Source: Ryuthela nishihirai (lineage: Eukaryota > Arthropoda > Arachnida > Araneae > Heptathelidae). From it: DNA of 64,000 bases. Location: NCBI GenBank assembly GCA_038380435.1, contig JAWZYU010000007.1, positions 87,062,334 through 87,126,333 on the forward strand. The letters are read 5' to 3'. This document shows positions 33,594 through 43,613 of this stretch, one piece after another. Position numbers and translations under genes: made by a program. How positions within the stretch are numbered: the stretch's first letter is position 1; each line of letters opens with the position of its first letter. Below the pieces are notes generated by a model. It was not told where the DNA came from and did no database searches. It saw only the letters and a list, made by a program, of their open reading frames with translations.

Positions 33594-34651
33594 GTCCAGT
33601 GACCAGTACTTGTCAAATATTTCGAGCCTATTGTTTTCTTCTATTTTGCTTGAGCATTTTAGTGTACATTTTGCATTACAGGCTGGACGTATCTTTCTGG
33701 CCCGCATTTCTGTTTTGCGAATTGATGATGATGTATACGGTTTTCCATTATTTCGAAGAAGTTTTGATTTAGTCTTTTTCCACTCAACCGGATTAACTTT
33801 CCTTTTCTTACCCTTTCTTTTGTTATCTGCTTTAGTATTGTCCGATTCTGCACCTTCTGTCTCGTTACTAATATTCTCATTTTCTTCCGATCCTGATGAA
33901 TCCGACGCGTTTTCAGATGAAGATGATGACATGCTAAAATCTGGATCGAAGTCTGAATCATCTATGGTTTCATCTGCTGATTCTTCTTGTTGGCCCTTGA
34001 TTTAACCCGTTGTAACCTCAATCGCATTGTTTACGGATTTTCAGTATGCTGCCAACTAGAATGTGTGTCATGATCTTCTGTTACTGTGTCTTTGTTCAAT
34101 TCCGTCTCTTTCGTTGCATTTTCTTGTTCTGTGGTTTCTTCTGCAACACACTCTCGTTCCTCCTGCTCTGGGTCCATAATGAATCTACAACAAACAAATA
34201 CACAAAATTTAATTACTGTTAACGACTGAACACAAAATACTGACACACTCAGTCAGGAAAAGTGGCACAAGTGAAAATAAAACGGAACAAATAAAGAGGT
34301 TTAGAGTTAATTACTTCAAGAAAAGTGACACTTTTCTGCTTATGATGGTATTAAAATATTTATTCCACTTACCTTTCTACACGAATAGTGTCACAACTCG
34401 AAATGTGTCGGTTTTCTTGACCGAACACATGCACACCTTCTTGTACCAACACTAAAGTGACACTGTTCTTGCCATGATGAATGTGAAGTAGACTAAAAGT
34501 AAAACTGATACAACTGCTTCCTGGCGGTGAATTTGCGAGTTAGAGATGTGACGTTTTTCGTTCACGTAGAGGAACGCAATACCTTTTATCACTGACATAA
34601 CCTCAAAATACTCATTTTTTGAGTTATGTCACTTTTCTTGCCGGGTGCGAC

Positions 34652-34812
34652 ATGTCTCAGTTTTCATATGATACGCTAAAAGCCACCTTCATTTATTTAG
34701 TTTCAAATAATTGTGGCCTCTGCTGAAATGGATTTCCAAGAATTCGCCATGAAGCGAAAGCGTGAGAATCAATACGTAAGTGAACATGGATGCAGTGTTG
34801 CGGTTGCTGATG
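34652..34812. repeat. Monomer M7 continued after the transposon; end of array homology
   Basis: Monomer sequence resumes with GATACGCTAAAAGCCACC and includes the acidic ORF start at ATG 34728 (MDFQEFAMKRKRENQY) and its GTAAGTG motif. It breaks off inside GCGGTTGCTGAT at ~34811. From 34812 the sequence belongs to a different dispersed repeat. This is the right edge of the array in this window. Confidence 0.85.
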
Positions 34813-35270
34813 TATTCTTCTGTTAATTTCCCGTTTTATTTATAACCACAGGTCCTATACTTTTATTGTGAGGAAGTGATCTCATTTTTTTTAATGTGCG
34901 ACAATCTGTAGCTGAATTTCTTGTTTTGAAAATAATAATTAGTTACGACACATTTAAAATTTCGGTGTTGGTACAGGTTTGAGGAGAAGAACAGAATGTT
35001 TCTTTGGTGCAGTGTAGTATTTTACTATGGAGCCTTTTCTATTGTTTCAAAAGTTAACATAAATAATAACTTATTTTACTGTACCTTTGACCGAGACATG
35101 AATTAAAAAGGTATTCTTGTAGTGAAATATGAAATAGTTGGCAACACGAGCAGACTTCGAGAAAGCAAAAATAAATATTGGTGGGTGGTTATTAAACAGT
35201 GGAAATCCATTCATGCGGACGTAATCGCCGTTATTTTTTAGCATTATTTTATGGCTCGAAAAAACGCAAT
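34812..35270 (+). repeat. Dispersed repeat X, first copy
   Basis: TGTATTCTTCTGTTAATTTC through GACACATTTAAAATTTCGGT aligns with 43165-43340 (TGTATTCTTCTAGTAATTT, GACACATTTGAAATTTCGGT). At 43085-43165 that family extends further upstream into a segment containing TGACGTCACGTGCGTG, absent here because the array junction cuts it. The stretch 35040-35270 has no convincing ORF. Confidence 0.6.
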
Positions 35271-35274
35271 AAAT

Positions 35275-35470
35275 AAAAACCAACTCAAGCAGCTGCTTGA
35301 CACAGAGGTCTGATATGAGCGTGGCAGTATAATACGCCAGAGTAGGAATGCTAAGGATGAAGGGACCTCAGCAGAAAGAGAACGCAGTCATCTGTGCCTT
35401 ACCTGCTGCTTGAACAGAGGTCCATTAGATCAGTAGCCAATCGTACTAACCACTCGGTCATGGACGGTGG
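35275..35470 (-). repeat. tRNA-derived SINE (family 1), minus strand
   Basis: Reverse-oriented copy: CAAGCAGCTGCTTGACACAG at the tail end, CCTCAGCAGAAAG in the body, and CTAACCACTCGGTCATGGAC at the tRNA head. Diverged from consensus at many positions (TGATATGAGCGTGGCAG). No clear target duplication. Confidence 0.75.
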
Positions 35471-36488
35471 GAAATAACGTTAGTTATCTCATATAAAATT
35501 CGAAGTTAAAAATAGATTGTGAGAAAAAAAATGGCGGCATCACTAAAATTAGTGCGGCATGTGAATAAGGGTTAGTAATAAAGTAGGTAAAACACCGAGA
35601 TGACGTCAGCAGTACTCTTTCCTTGTGTTGCCAGTACATTTTGTATATTAGATGCATATTCAAGTTTTACAAATGCTTTTGTAAATCATAATATTGCTAC
35701 TTTAGTGGAACGAATATCTGCAAAGTGAAATATTTCGATGTACCTATTAGGTAATAAATATTTTTCTAGAGAAAATTGAAAATGCGTGTGTAAGGTACGT
35801 AGAGGTACAGACGAAACATTGCGAAGCCGTAGTAAAAGTTTCAAGTTTCGTATTGCAAGCTATTTTTGCTGTGTGATGAGAAATCCACGGGATGATTTGT
35901 CTTACACTACTACCATCCACAGTGGAAGGGGATAGAGGGTATAAACAAATTTTTATTAAATATATTTCGGGTGAGATTCTAGTGATGGACTGCGATATTG
36001 CAGGGCTTTTTGTTGGTAGCAGCCATTCACATGATTACCCATCGTTAAAGCTTTGAAAATTCCGGTATTTGGAAAGTCATTTTCGGTAAAAACACTTGTT
36101 TGTTTTTTGAATAATAATATCAAGATTAATATTTCTGTTGTGACTGACAAATCAAAATTAACACTTATCTGCACGTCATGGTATAATAAGATAGAAAATT
36201 AGGAATGGAATTGCATGGCACCATAAATGTTTTCCTCAACGTTTCAAATATTTAAAAAAAATGCTCTTTATGGTAAAGGTAGAATATGTCAATAAATATT
36301 CCAATTTAGAGTGATTGGTGGGGTAATTTTAACGAGATTTATAATCGAGATTAGAGATATCTTGTGCAGGTGTTACAGATGTCAAATGCAAATGATATTG
36401 TATAAGTTCTTGAGGTGAGTTTGTTATTTTGCTACAGAGGTATTACGGAATGAGTATTGAGATGAATATTGGAATATGAATGCAACGA
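35471..36488. other. No gene seen; weak repeat X match
   Basis: AT-rich DNA. The segment GAGATGACGTCAGCAGTACT at ~35599 followed by TGTGTTGCCAGTACATTTTG resembles the TGACGTCA-containing part of repeat X at 45510-45560. The rest shows no ORF of interest and no repeat that I recognise. Confidence 0.4.
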
Positions 36489-36720
36489 GTTCTTTAACGT
36501 GCACAGGGTATGGCTTTCCCGCACACGGCTTAAGGTCCCATCCGACGGACGGCTGCCTTTCAAAGCTTATCGGTGTCCCCTGCTGATCGTTAGCAGGGCG
36601 AGCAGTTTTGCGGAGATAAATCTCAATGCTGACCCAGCGGAGACTCTAACATGGGAACTGCAGATTACGAGCCTGGAGCGCTACTAACTTACCCATCCCT
36701 ACCCCAGCGCTCGCAGAGTT
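36489..36720 (-). repeat. tRNA-Met-derived SINE (family 2), minus strand, truncated
   Basis: Contains GTTCTTTAACGTGCACAGGG, then CCCATCCGACGGACGG and AACTGCAGATTACGAGCCTG. These match the reverse complement of the family 2 SINE at 39351-39715. The head is mutated at box B (GGGACTCGAACC in 41300-41696 is GAGACTCTAACA here), and the 3' tail is missing. Confidence 0.75.
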
Positions 36721-37796
36721 TCTTTGCGATAAGGAATGAATAACTGCTATGGTTTCTCTTCGTATGCAGTTTTTTGCTGGTTAGAGTAGCACCTGTGACA
36801 GCGTTGAGGACCGCAGTTACGTATATATTATACGTCATCGCGAAGTAACGATATCTGCTTTCGTATTAAGCGGTCTTCAGCCTTGCTATTACGAATGCCA
36901 TCAAAAGACATAGTGTCAGGAGTGCTTTCATTAAAGTGAAGGGGTGGAACGTTAGATATTGCTACAGGAAAGGAAAATGCAATTCCCAGAGCCGATTCCC
37001 ACTAGACTCAAAGTTCTGATTAATTTACGTTAAACACCCCATCGTTATATCGGTTAGAAAGGGGAACACCGATGGTTTGTGTAAAGGCATATTTGAATAA
37101 CATCCGTCGCAATGAGAGTTCACTGAAGTGAACGTTACTTCTATATTATCATGCCGTGATAAAGGAGTCCGTTGTATTCCATAACTATTCGTAATTGAGG
37201 AAATCCTATTTCGAGTAAACGTATCTGCAGAAATTGCTCCAGAGTGTCGTTTCGAAGACTCCCGGAAAGTTCTTAATAACTCAAATAACCTTATCTAAAT
37301 AACCAATTAAATCTATTTCAGTTGAAAACCTAAGTTTTATATTCACTAGTAAATGTTAGATTGTTAGTTTCACGATTAAAGAGAAAGGAAGAAAAAAGAT
37401 CGTATAATAAATAATCAATGACACAACAATGCTTTTCGAATCGTTGAACCGGATACGCCTTTTGTTTCGTAAATTGCATTTCCGTCACGAATAAGGTTAA
37501 TTAATTTAATTCCTTGATTCAAAATTATCCACTTAATTCAGGAAATAAAAGAAAAAGTATCAAGGCTTAATCGTTTTGCAGCAATACTTCAGTTTCGCAT
37601 TCTACAATTTATCCCACGCTATTGACTGCGAAGTCAACCGTTAAGTTTGGCGCTGTACTGTTTACCGAATAGAGTGAGTGAATATGTCTAAACAAGGCAG
37701 AACCTTAACTTACTTCCAATCATTCCTCAGAAGCTTCTAGTAATAAAGAATATTCATTAAAACCACGTAAAGATTAGAAAAACGTGCTTATTACAA
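36721..37796. other. No gene or repeat recognised
   Basis: AT-rich sequence with no ORF above background, no splice-bounded reading frame I could support, and no match to other parts of this window that I noticed. Confidence 0.4.
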
Positions 37797-37975
37797 TATC
37801 CGTTGCCCAGTGGTTAGCGTGCTCAGCTGCCGATTCAAGGTGTTCCAACCACTTGTAACGACCGGATGTTTCGGTTGCTTTTATGCCGGGATGACGCCTT
37901 CAATTACGGCGTATAACATAACAGCCTCTGTGACAACCAGATGCTTGAGTTGACAAATAAATTTTCTTTATATTT
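37797..37975 (+). repeat. Highly diverged family 1 SINE
   Basis: The head CCGTTGCCCAGTGGTTAGCG and the end CCTCTGTGACAACCAGATGC then TTGAGTTGACAAATAAATT keep the SINE layout. The middle (TTATGCCGGGATGACGCC) is replaced or heavily mutated. It is an old copy or a sister subfamily. Confidence 0.6.
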
Positions 37976-39299
37976 ATAACGACAAAAAAAATATTATTGT
38001 TTAAACAATCTCTTACAACAAGAGTCATTGGTCTTATGTTTTAACTATTTATTCCTTTTTTAGCCGAGAAACATAGGATTTTATTTCTTCTTGGGAATGC
38101 TTGAAATAAGTAAAAGTTTTAGAAAAAAAATTGCCATTTCCCTACACCAAAAAAAAGATGAAATCTAAATTGATATTCAGATATAGTATGCGGTAATATT
38201 ATAATAGCGTTGCTTAAAGTTTGAAACCTGAGTGCATAAACGTGCCTCAAGTTATGTACTTTCTCATACGTACCACATTCAGTGCCAAACGAACGAAAAT
38301 CCTGGAAGTGGTGTTAATGTATTTCTAATGAAATATTTCCTTCTTACCACGTTCTCAACGGTTTTTGCTCTATCTCTTCTACGATTGGTCAAATATTTTG
38401 CAATGGCTGGTGCGTGTTGAGAACATAACGCGTGCGCCCTTAGTAACGATAGCAACAACGTGTTCGCTTTAACTTTAGTCTCAATGGATTTCTTCTATTC
38501 CGTATTATAGTTTATTAGACCACGTTAAATAATTTTAACGTACACAGGAATCGACCTATAGTGAGCAATGATCAATAGTAATATTAATATTTATAAAATG
38601 CGATTGCAATGTATTATTAAAGCTGGAATTACATACCATTGCACTGTTTCGTTTGAGCTCAAATAACTACGATTTAGTAATTTAATTATAAAACTTTACA
38701 GGTTTTACTAACAATTGTGACACCGTGGAGACACCCAATTTATAGAAATTAAATCATCACGGATGTGATATCATGTTTTATAGGATAAGGTCTGCCGCAT
38801 TACTAAATACATTCTCAAAACATATGCGGTCAAAAGGAGAAAAGATGGAAGAAGCAGTTGTCAAGTCATTAGGCGTCCATGCTGCGAATATCAAATTTTG
38901 AGGATCGAGTCACACTTCGGGGAAAGTTAAGATTTAATCCCGTTGTTCTGCGAATGAAAAACGGAACACCAACAGGTTTACAAAGTCGCTGTGAAGTTAA
39001 CCAATGGTTTACCTATGCAGTAAATAAATGCCCCCCCCCCCCCACACAAAAAAAAGTTTATTTCTTCTTCTACATATGGCGCAGCTTATGTTAAATCTTA
39101 GGAAAATTAGTTAAATCTTAGGCCCGAAAGCAACAAGTTCCATGTCACATGAAAACTCGTTAAGTAGGTAATGCTGCTGTCCATAAAACTAATAACCTTC
39201 GTTTACTTTCCCCTCAAAATAGAAGAAATTTACTACTTACTACATGTTCGGACAGCAGAGAATTACGAATTTCCTTTGAAATGGAAGCTCGTATGAGGA
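37976..39299. other. No gene or repeat recognised
   Basis: AT-rich DNA with a short C run followed by an A run at about 39031-39056. Small ORFs such as 38232-38420 and 38879-39094 have no recognisable content. Confidence 0.4.
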
Positions 39300-39715
39300 T
39301 CCGTGTGTGGGAGACATCCATACCCTGTATATGTTAAACACACTGTATGCCGTTGATTGGGCTCAGTAGGTAGCGCACCAGGCTCGTAATCTGCAGTTCC
39401 GAGGTTCGAGTCCCAGCTGGGTCAGCGTTGACACCTATCTGCGGAAAACTGTCAGCCCTGATCATGGGCAGAAGGGGAGACCGATAGGCTTGGAAAGGTC
39501 GCCGTCCGTCAGATGGGACGTTAAGCCGTGGCTCCATGTGTGGGAAAGCCATACCCTGTGCACGTTAAAGACACTGGATGGTCTTGACGGGAGGCTACCA
39601 TCTGTCTCCTGAACAGCTGTTTCAGTGGGTCCCCTTCCCTAACCTTAGGGGTCCTTGAGAACTGACCATTTAGCCCCTAGTATGAAAAACAGTGCCGCTC
39701 ACAGGTAAAACAACC
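39300..39715 (+). repeat. tRNA-Met-derived SINE (family 2), preceded by a tail fragment
   Basis: The tRNA-like head is at about 39351-39425: GCTCAGTAGGTAGCGCACCA (box A), GGCTCGTAATCTGCAG as the anticodon arm, and GAGGTTCGAGTCCC (box B). It resembles elongator tRNA-Met except for the anticodon. The body holds CGTCCGTCAGATGGGACG, CACGTTAAAGACACTGGATG and a CAGGTAAAACAACC end. Just upstream (39300-39350), CATCCATACCCTGTATATG and TTAAACACACTGTATG repeat part of that body, so a fragment of another copy lies head to tail with this one. Confidence 0.8.
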
Positions 39716-39914
39716 GAACTCTTGAGAGGCGGAAAAGCTGGAATTGGTGTTTCGAACGTATCGAGTGTTACCAGTATACTCTGACGATGGTCTAAAATTC
39801 GTACCTTACATATATAGTTTTTGTTCCAGATACGTAGAACCGTTGCAGGTTTTGTAACCAAAGCAAATTCTCCTTTATTTATTTACTAAAATTGGAATGG
39901 AACCCGGCGACCGA

Positions 39915-40063
39915 CGTAGAATAACTTTGGCTAATATTCTAGGAGTACAGCGCTTGGGAAAAAAAAATTGTCAACTGCAACGCGAAGTTAAGCAGCCCTC
40001 AAAGCTGCTTAACTTCGGGGATCAGACAAGAACCAGTGCTTTCAGCTTGGTATGGCCGTTGAC
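39915..40063. pseudogene. 5S rRNA-derived foldback
   Basis: On the minus strand, 40063 down to 40004 matches the first half of eukaryotic 5S rRNA: GTCAACGGCCATACCAAGCT, GGTTCTTGTCTGATCCCCGA, then AGTTAAGCAGC. On the plus strand, 39915-39962 resembles the second half (GGCTAATATTCTAGG, GCGCTTGGGAA). Between them CGAAGTTAAGCAGC (39983-39996) is repeated inverted at 40004-40017 with a 7-base loop, giving a perfect 14-bp hairpin. Outer GTCAAC/GTTGAC also pair. Not a functional 5S gene; it may be a 5S-derived SINE head or a rearranged pseudogene. Confidence 0.65.
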
Positions 40064-40224
40064 ATACCAATTCTTTCTTACCTGTCTTATAAAGTTACTC
40101 GTATTATCAATAACGGAACAATTCTTAAAGCAAGGAATCAGTTATTACTATGGCGTGGAATAATGATAAAGGATTTCCTTCACGATAGTATTTCATAGAT
40201 TGATATAAATATATAATAAAAAAT

Positions 40225-40410
40225 AAATACCCCCTCAAGCACCTGTTTGCCACAGAGGTCTGACAGGAGCCTGTCAGTTTATATGCCATACTAGAAGGTC
40301 TGAGAGGATGGCAGGACCTTAGCAGAAAAACAACATGCACATCCATGCCTTACCAGGGGCTGGAACCCAGTTCCATTGGATCACTAGCGAAGCGCGCTAC
40401 GCACTTGGTA
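40225..40410 (-). repeat. tRNA-derived SINE (family 1), minus strand, head damaged
   Basis: CCCCCTCAAGCACCTGTTTG, CAGAGGTCTGACAGGAGCCT, GTCAGTTTATATGCC and GGATGGCAGGACC are present. Box B reads GGCTGGAACCCAG. The box A end is lost where GAAGCGCGCTACGCACTTGG replaces the normal head. Confidence 0.75.
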
Positions 40411-40984
40411 TATTTAAAAAAAAAATTTTTAATGCTTAGTGATTGGTTTTAAAACGTTTAAATTTAAACTTTTTACGGTGGTTAATATAGAATTCATATT
40501 AACATTTTTTTCGACATAATAGCGTACAATTAAACGTAACACAGAAAAGTAATAAATACAATATAGTTATTTATATTTCATCACCCTACTTGTGCCATCT
40601 GTCCGAAGAGAGTAGACTTATTTACTTTCACAGAGCAAGATTGTTTTTCACTTCTTTGGTTGTTTCAAAGACCGAGAGGCCATTTCTTACAACACCGCGG
40701 ACTAAACTGATAAATCACGACGACCCCGATAGTTCGGATCATTTGTCGTTAAGGGGATCTGTAGAACTGTTAGCAGGCAGATGGGAGAGTCCAGTAAGTC
40801 CATACTGAGAGAAACGGAGGTTGTAAGGCTGTAAATATTTCGCTAACTCTCGATGACTGAGATTGCGCCTAGAAACGGTGGGAACAGATTGAAGATGGAA
40901 ATTTACCGACGAATTTTACAAGCGATTAAATTTCTGTTTTTTGTAACAGGCTGACTGGCTGGCCGTTAGGTTTGGGTCGGACTA
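40411..40984. other. No gene or repeat recognised
   Basis: AT-rich DNA with an ORF at 40590-40808 that has no recognisable content. Confidence 0.35.
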
Positions 40985-42055
40985 AATTCAAAAATGCATT
41001 TACTGGAAAAATGCGACTTTGGTTAAATTAAAGATCATAATGAAATGTATAGGAATATCGTTTTTCAACAATATTATGTTGATATTAAAAATGTTGACCA
41101 AACTTGAACATCTTAACAATCTTCCATAAAATGCGTGAGAAACTAATTTGGAGGGTCTATAACTCCTAAAATATGCATTTAGTGGAAAAATCGGACTGAA
41201 GGTAACTTAAGGAACCTAATGAAATATATTTAAAAATCATGTTAATATTGAAATAGATGCGAAAGCTGGAATATTTAAAAATCTTCCATCTTATGAAAGG
41301 TGGTTTGGTTTGTTTTGGTTTGTTTTACCTCTGAGCGGCACTTTTGTGCACACCATGGGCTAAATGGCCAGGTCACATGGACCCCGAAGGCTCAGAGAAG
41401 GTTGGGGGAGGGGACCCACTGGAACAGCTGTTGGGAGACAGGTGGTAGCCTCCCGTCAAGGCCATCCAGCGTGTTCTTTAACGTGCACAGGGTATGGCTC
41501 TCCCGCACACAGGGCCACGGCTTAACGTCCCATCCGACGGACGGTGGCCTTTCCAAACCCATCGGTGTCCCCTACTGACCGTGGACAGGGCGGGGAATTT
41601 TGCGGAGATAATCACAACGCTGACCCAGCTGGGACTCGAACCTGGGAACTACAGATTACGAGCCTGGCGCTGCCGACTGAGCCACCCTCGCCCCATTATG
41701 CCAGTGAGAACCAAAGTTGGAAGCTATAATTTGTACATGTATTTAATGTGAAATCTGACTGAAGGTAAATTAAACATCGTAATAAAAAACTATTTAATAA
41801 TTGTTTTCTCAAAATATTGTTTTACTAATTAAATAGTTGAGGAAGCTGAAATATATAAAAATAAATTTCCATGTTATGCCAGTTTTAAGCTGTAAGGTAA
41901 GTTGGAAGTTCTATAACTTCCCAAAAATATGCATTTAATGTACACACGTGACGATAAATTAAAGATCATAATGAAAACTATTTAAATATCCACTTTCAAC
42001 ATTAGAAAATTTTGCTTAAACAATGATACAACTTTGAAATATTATGCGGTTGGGG
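40985..42055 (+). repeat. Diverged ~190-bp tandem repeat, four units, split by a SINE
   Basis: Units contain ATGCATTTA-TGGAAAAAT-CGACT, a stretch AAATTAAAGATCATAATGAA, then GTTTT-CAA-ATATT and GAAAGCTGGAATAT followed by AATCTTCCAT. Copies start near 40992, 41172, 41735 and 41928. A family 2 SINE at 41297-41696 sits between units 2 and 3. Another unit is at 45275-45460. The units are strongly diverged from each other. Confidence 0.6.
41297..41696 (-). repeat. tRNA-Met-derived SINE (family 2), minus strand, near full length
   Basis: Head at the right end: GCTGGGACTCGAACCTGGGA (box B reverse complement) and GAGCCTGGCGCTGCCGACTG then AGCCACCC (box A). The left end has a purine/pyrimidine-simple tail GGTTTGGTTTGTTTTGGTTTG, i.e. 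AAAC-rich in SINE orientation. Flanks CATCTTATG and CATTATG restore the ~190-bp repeat when the SINE is removed, consistent with a short target duplication. Confidence 0.8.
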
Positions 42056-43084
42056 GGTGATTTAACATTCTATTTGATGTACGAAATTTTTTCCTTGATA
42101 TGTTAGAAAAATAAATTTTTTGTCACATAATTAAGTTTATATAAATCATGTTATTTCATATATATTGCAAGAAATAGTATTTTGAACTTTCTCCTGTGGA
42201 AATTCTCTTTGAAAGTTGCGCTGAATTAGTACCTGAAAACTAAATCGATCCGAAAAATGTAGGCGGAGTTTAACATTTTCCCCTTCGTTTCGTAGGTATT
42301 TACAAAAATGAAACCTTAGATTTTTCTTCAGTAGCACGACATATAAATAAGTTTATAAGTTTTTTTGTCCTTATTACCTTTAGTGCTTTGGACATAATTA
42401 TGCAATAAATTTCTATTTTATGAAAAAGATGCTGCGTAGCTTATTCCATACGTAATTCGTTCACTAATCTTAAGCTGGGTTAAATAACTGTGTTTAAAAA
42501 GAAAAGTGAACGCAAAAGCTAAAACATTGTTTTTGATAACTACAAAAAAATTATTGGAAAAATAATTGTAGAAATAGTATGTATGCTAATTTAACGAAAC
42601 GGGTTCAATCACTTTTAAGTCGTGAATAAGAATGTTTTGGTACAGGAAAGAATTGCGATTTTATTGAGCAGTATTAACAGTAAATTTTCGGATATATTGC
42701 AACTGACGTGCAGCTTTCTGAGTAGGAGCATGGCCGCCGTTCTGCGCAGTTACTCTAGGGACCTGTGCTAAGAGATGGTAAGGGCGCCTTACCGTGTTCC
42801 TACGCCAATGGATACAACATGCAAACGCGTATTACACGCCTAAGAAAGAAACCGCTGTCTTGACCAGCACAGTGAAGAGCACAGATAGCTATTGCGCCGT
42901 GGACATCACATAGAATTTTTTAATACAGGCAGAATATGCCCTTTTAGGAAACTTTAATAATATATTTTATAAGTTAGTTCAATTTGGAATAAGGATAACT
43001 ATCTATTTTTGATTTTTCATTCTTTGGATTACAAGTGTTTTGATTTCTACACTTTGGATTTCAAAGATTATGTATTATAGAAAT
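42056..43084. other. No gene seen
   Basis: AT-rich. A GC-richer patch at 42700-42910 (GAGCATGGCCGCCGTTCTGC and following) stands out, but I cannot assign it. Confidence 0.35.
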
Positions 43085-43345
43085 TAGGGTGGCACAACAC
43101 CCGGAAAGATCACTGCTGACGTCACGTGCGTGTTTTCGCGATGTCATTTGTAATCCTTATTTAATCACTGTATTCTTCTAGTAATTTAACTTTTAATTTA
43201 TAGTCACACGTTATAGTTTTTATTCTGAGGAACTCATACAATTTGTAGGTGAATTTCTTATCACTGTCGTAAATAATAATTATTGATGACACATTTGAAA
43301 TTTCGGTACGAGAATAGATAGTTTCGTCGGTGCAGCGTAAAATTT
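43085..43345 (+). repeat. Dispersed repeat X, second copy
   Basis: The left part (GGTGGCACAACAC, GACGTCACGTGCGTG, TTTTCGCGATGTCATTTGTA) is the reverse complement of 45470-45560. The right part matches 34812-35000. It is interrupted at 43354 by a SINE. Confidence 0.65.
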
Positions 43346-43353
43346 TACCTTTA

Positions 43354-43555
43354 AAATAAATACCCCCTCAAGCAGCTGCTTGCCACAGAGGTCTGACAGG
43401 AGCCTGTCAGTTTATATGCTACAGTAGGAGATCTGAGAGGATGGCAGGACCTCAGCAGAAAAAAGACACACACATCCATGCCTAATCCGGGGCTCGAACC
43501 CAGGTCCCTTAGATCAGTAGCCAAGCGTGCTAACCACTCGGCCACGGGACGGCTC
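43354..43555 (-). repeat. tRNA-derived SINE (family 1), minus strand, with target duplication
   Basis: Near-consensus copy with CTCGAACCCAGGTCCC (box B) and GCTAACCACTCGGCCACGGG (box A). It is flanked by AAAATTTTACCTTTA at 43339-43353 and AAAATTTGACCTTTA at 43556-43570, a 15-bp target-site duplication with one mismatch, as expected for LINE-mobilised SINEs. This is the best copy in the window for defining the element ends. Confidence 0.9.
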
Positions 43556-43613
43556 AAAATTTGACCTTTAGGCCTTTGTAATTACTTTACAAGTTATTTG
43601 TGTCGCAGAATTG

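Larger units (their letters stand above)
29954..34177 (-). pseudogene. DDE-type transposase, interrupted by nested elements and an internal deletion
   Basis: Read from 34177 on the minus strand it starts MDPEQEERECVAEE. After a stop near 34030 come an acidic serine-rich stretch and a basic segment (KRKGKKRKVNPVEWKKTKSK). A Cys-containing region PACNAKCTLKCSSK leads to IFDKYWSLD, where two nested elements sit. It resumes at 31232 with RQCNHAFHFLINEV and continues through DINDRPIRTVIAK, INTIPRIDSHYLRAQTTREF and PKKDQCDLCSSYNNA. TYDLQAVLPAPRGDISTFYY (~30570) probably holds a catalytic D. LYSENCCGQQKNKFI (~30390) holds E where relatives have D. The segment between these two is missing, and several stops are present. 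This protein type is frequent in insect genomes; I favour Sola-like but could not verify it. Confidence 0.65.
29320..34651 (-). mobile_element. TIR DNA transposon with decayed transposase (Sola-like, superfamily uncertain)
   Basis: Inserted in monomer M7. Terminal inverted repeats are at 29320-29356 and 34616-34651: GTCGCACCCCGGCAAGAAAA at the left, and its reverse complement at the right with one C fewer. They continue through GTGACATAACTCAAAAA. The motif AGAAAAGTGACA or its reverse complement recurs inside both ends (about 29549, 34255, 34320, 34450), as expected for subterminal transposase-binding repeats. Monomer sequence stops at GATTGAAAT and resumes at GATACGCTAAAAG; I could not define a clean target duplication. 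It encodes a minus-strand transposase and contains a nested double insertion. Length without the nested DNA is about 3.0 kb. Confidence 0.8.

Noticed and set aside
34031..34246. MSVFCVQS start for the transposase
   Set aside because: The frame upstream of MDPEQEERE has no conserved features and lies in the element's terminal non-coding region; the inner ATG at 34177 fits better.
1..34812. CRISPR-like array because of regular repeats
   Set aside because: Repeat units are 3.85 kb, sequence is eukaryotic, and there are no short direct repeats with unique spacers.
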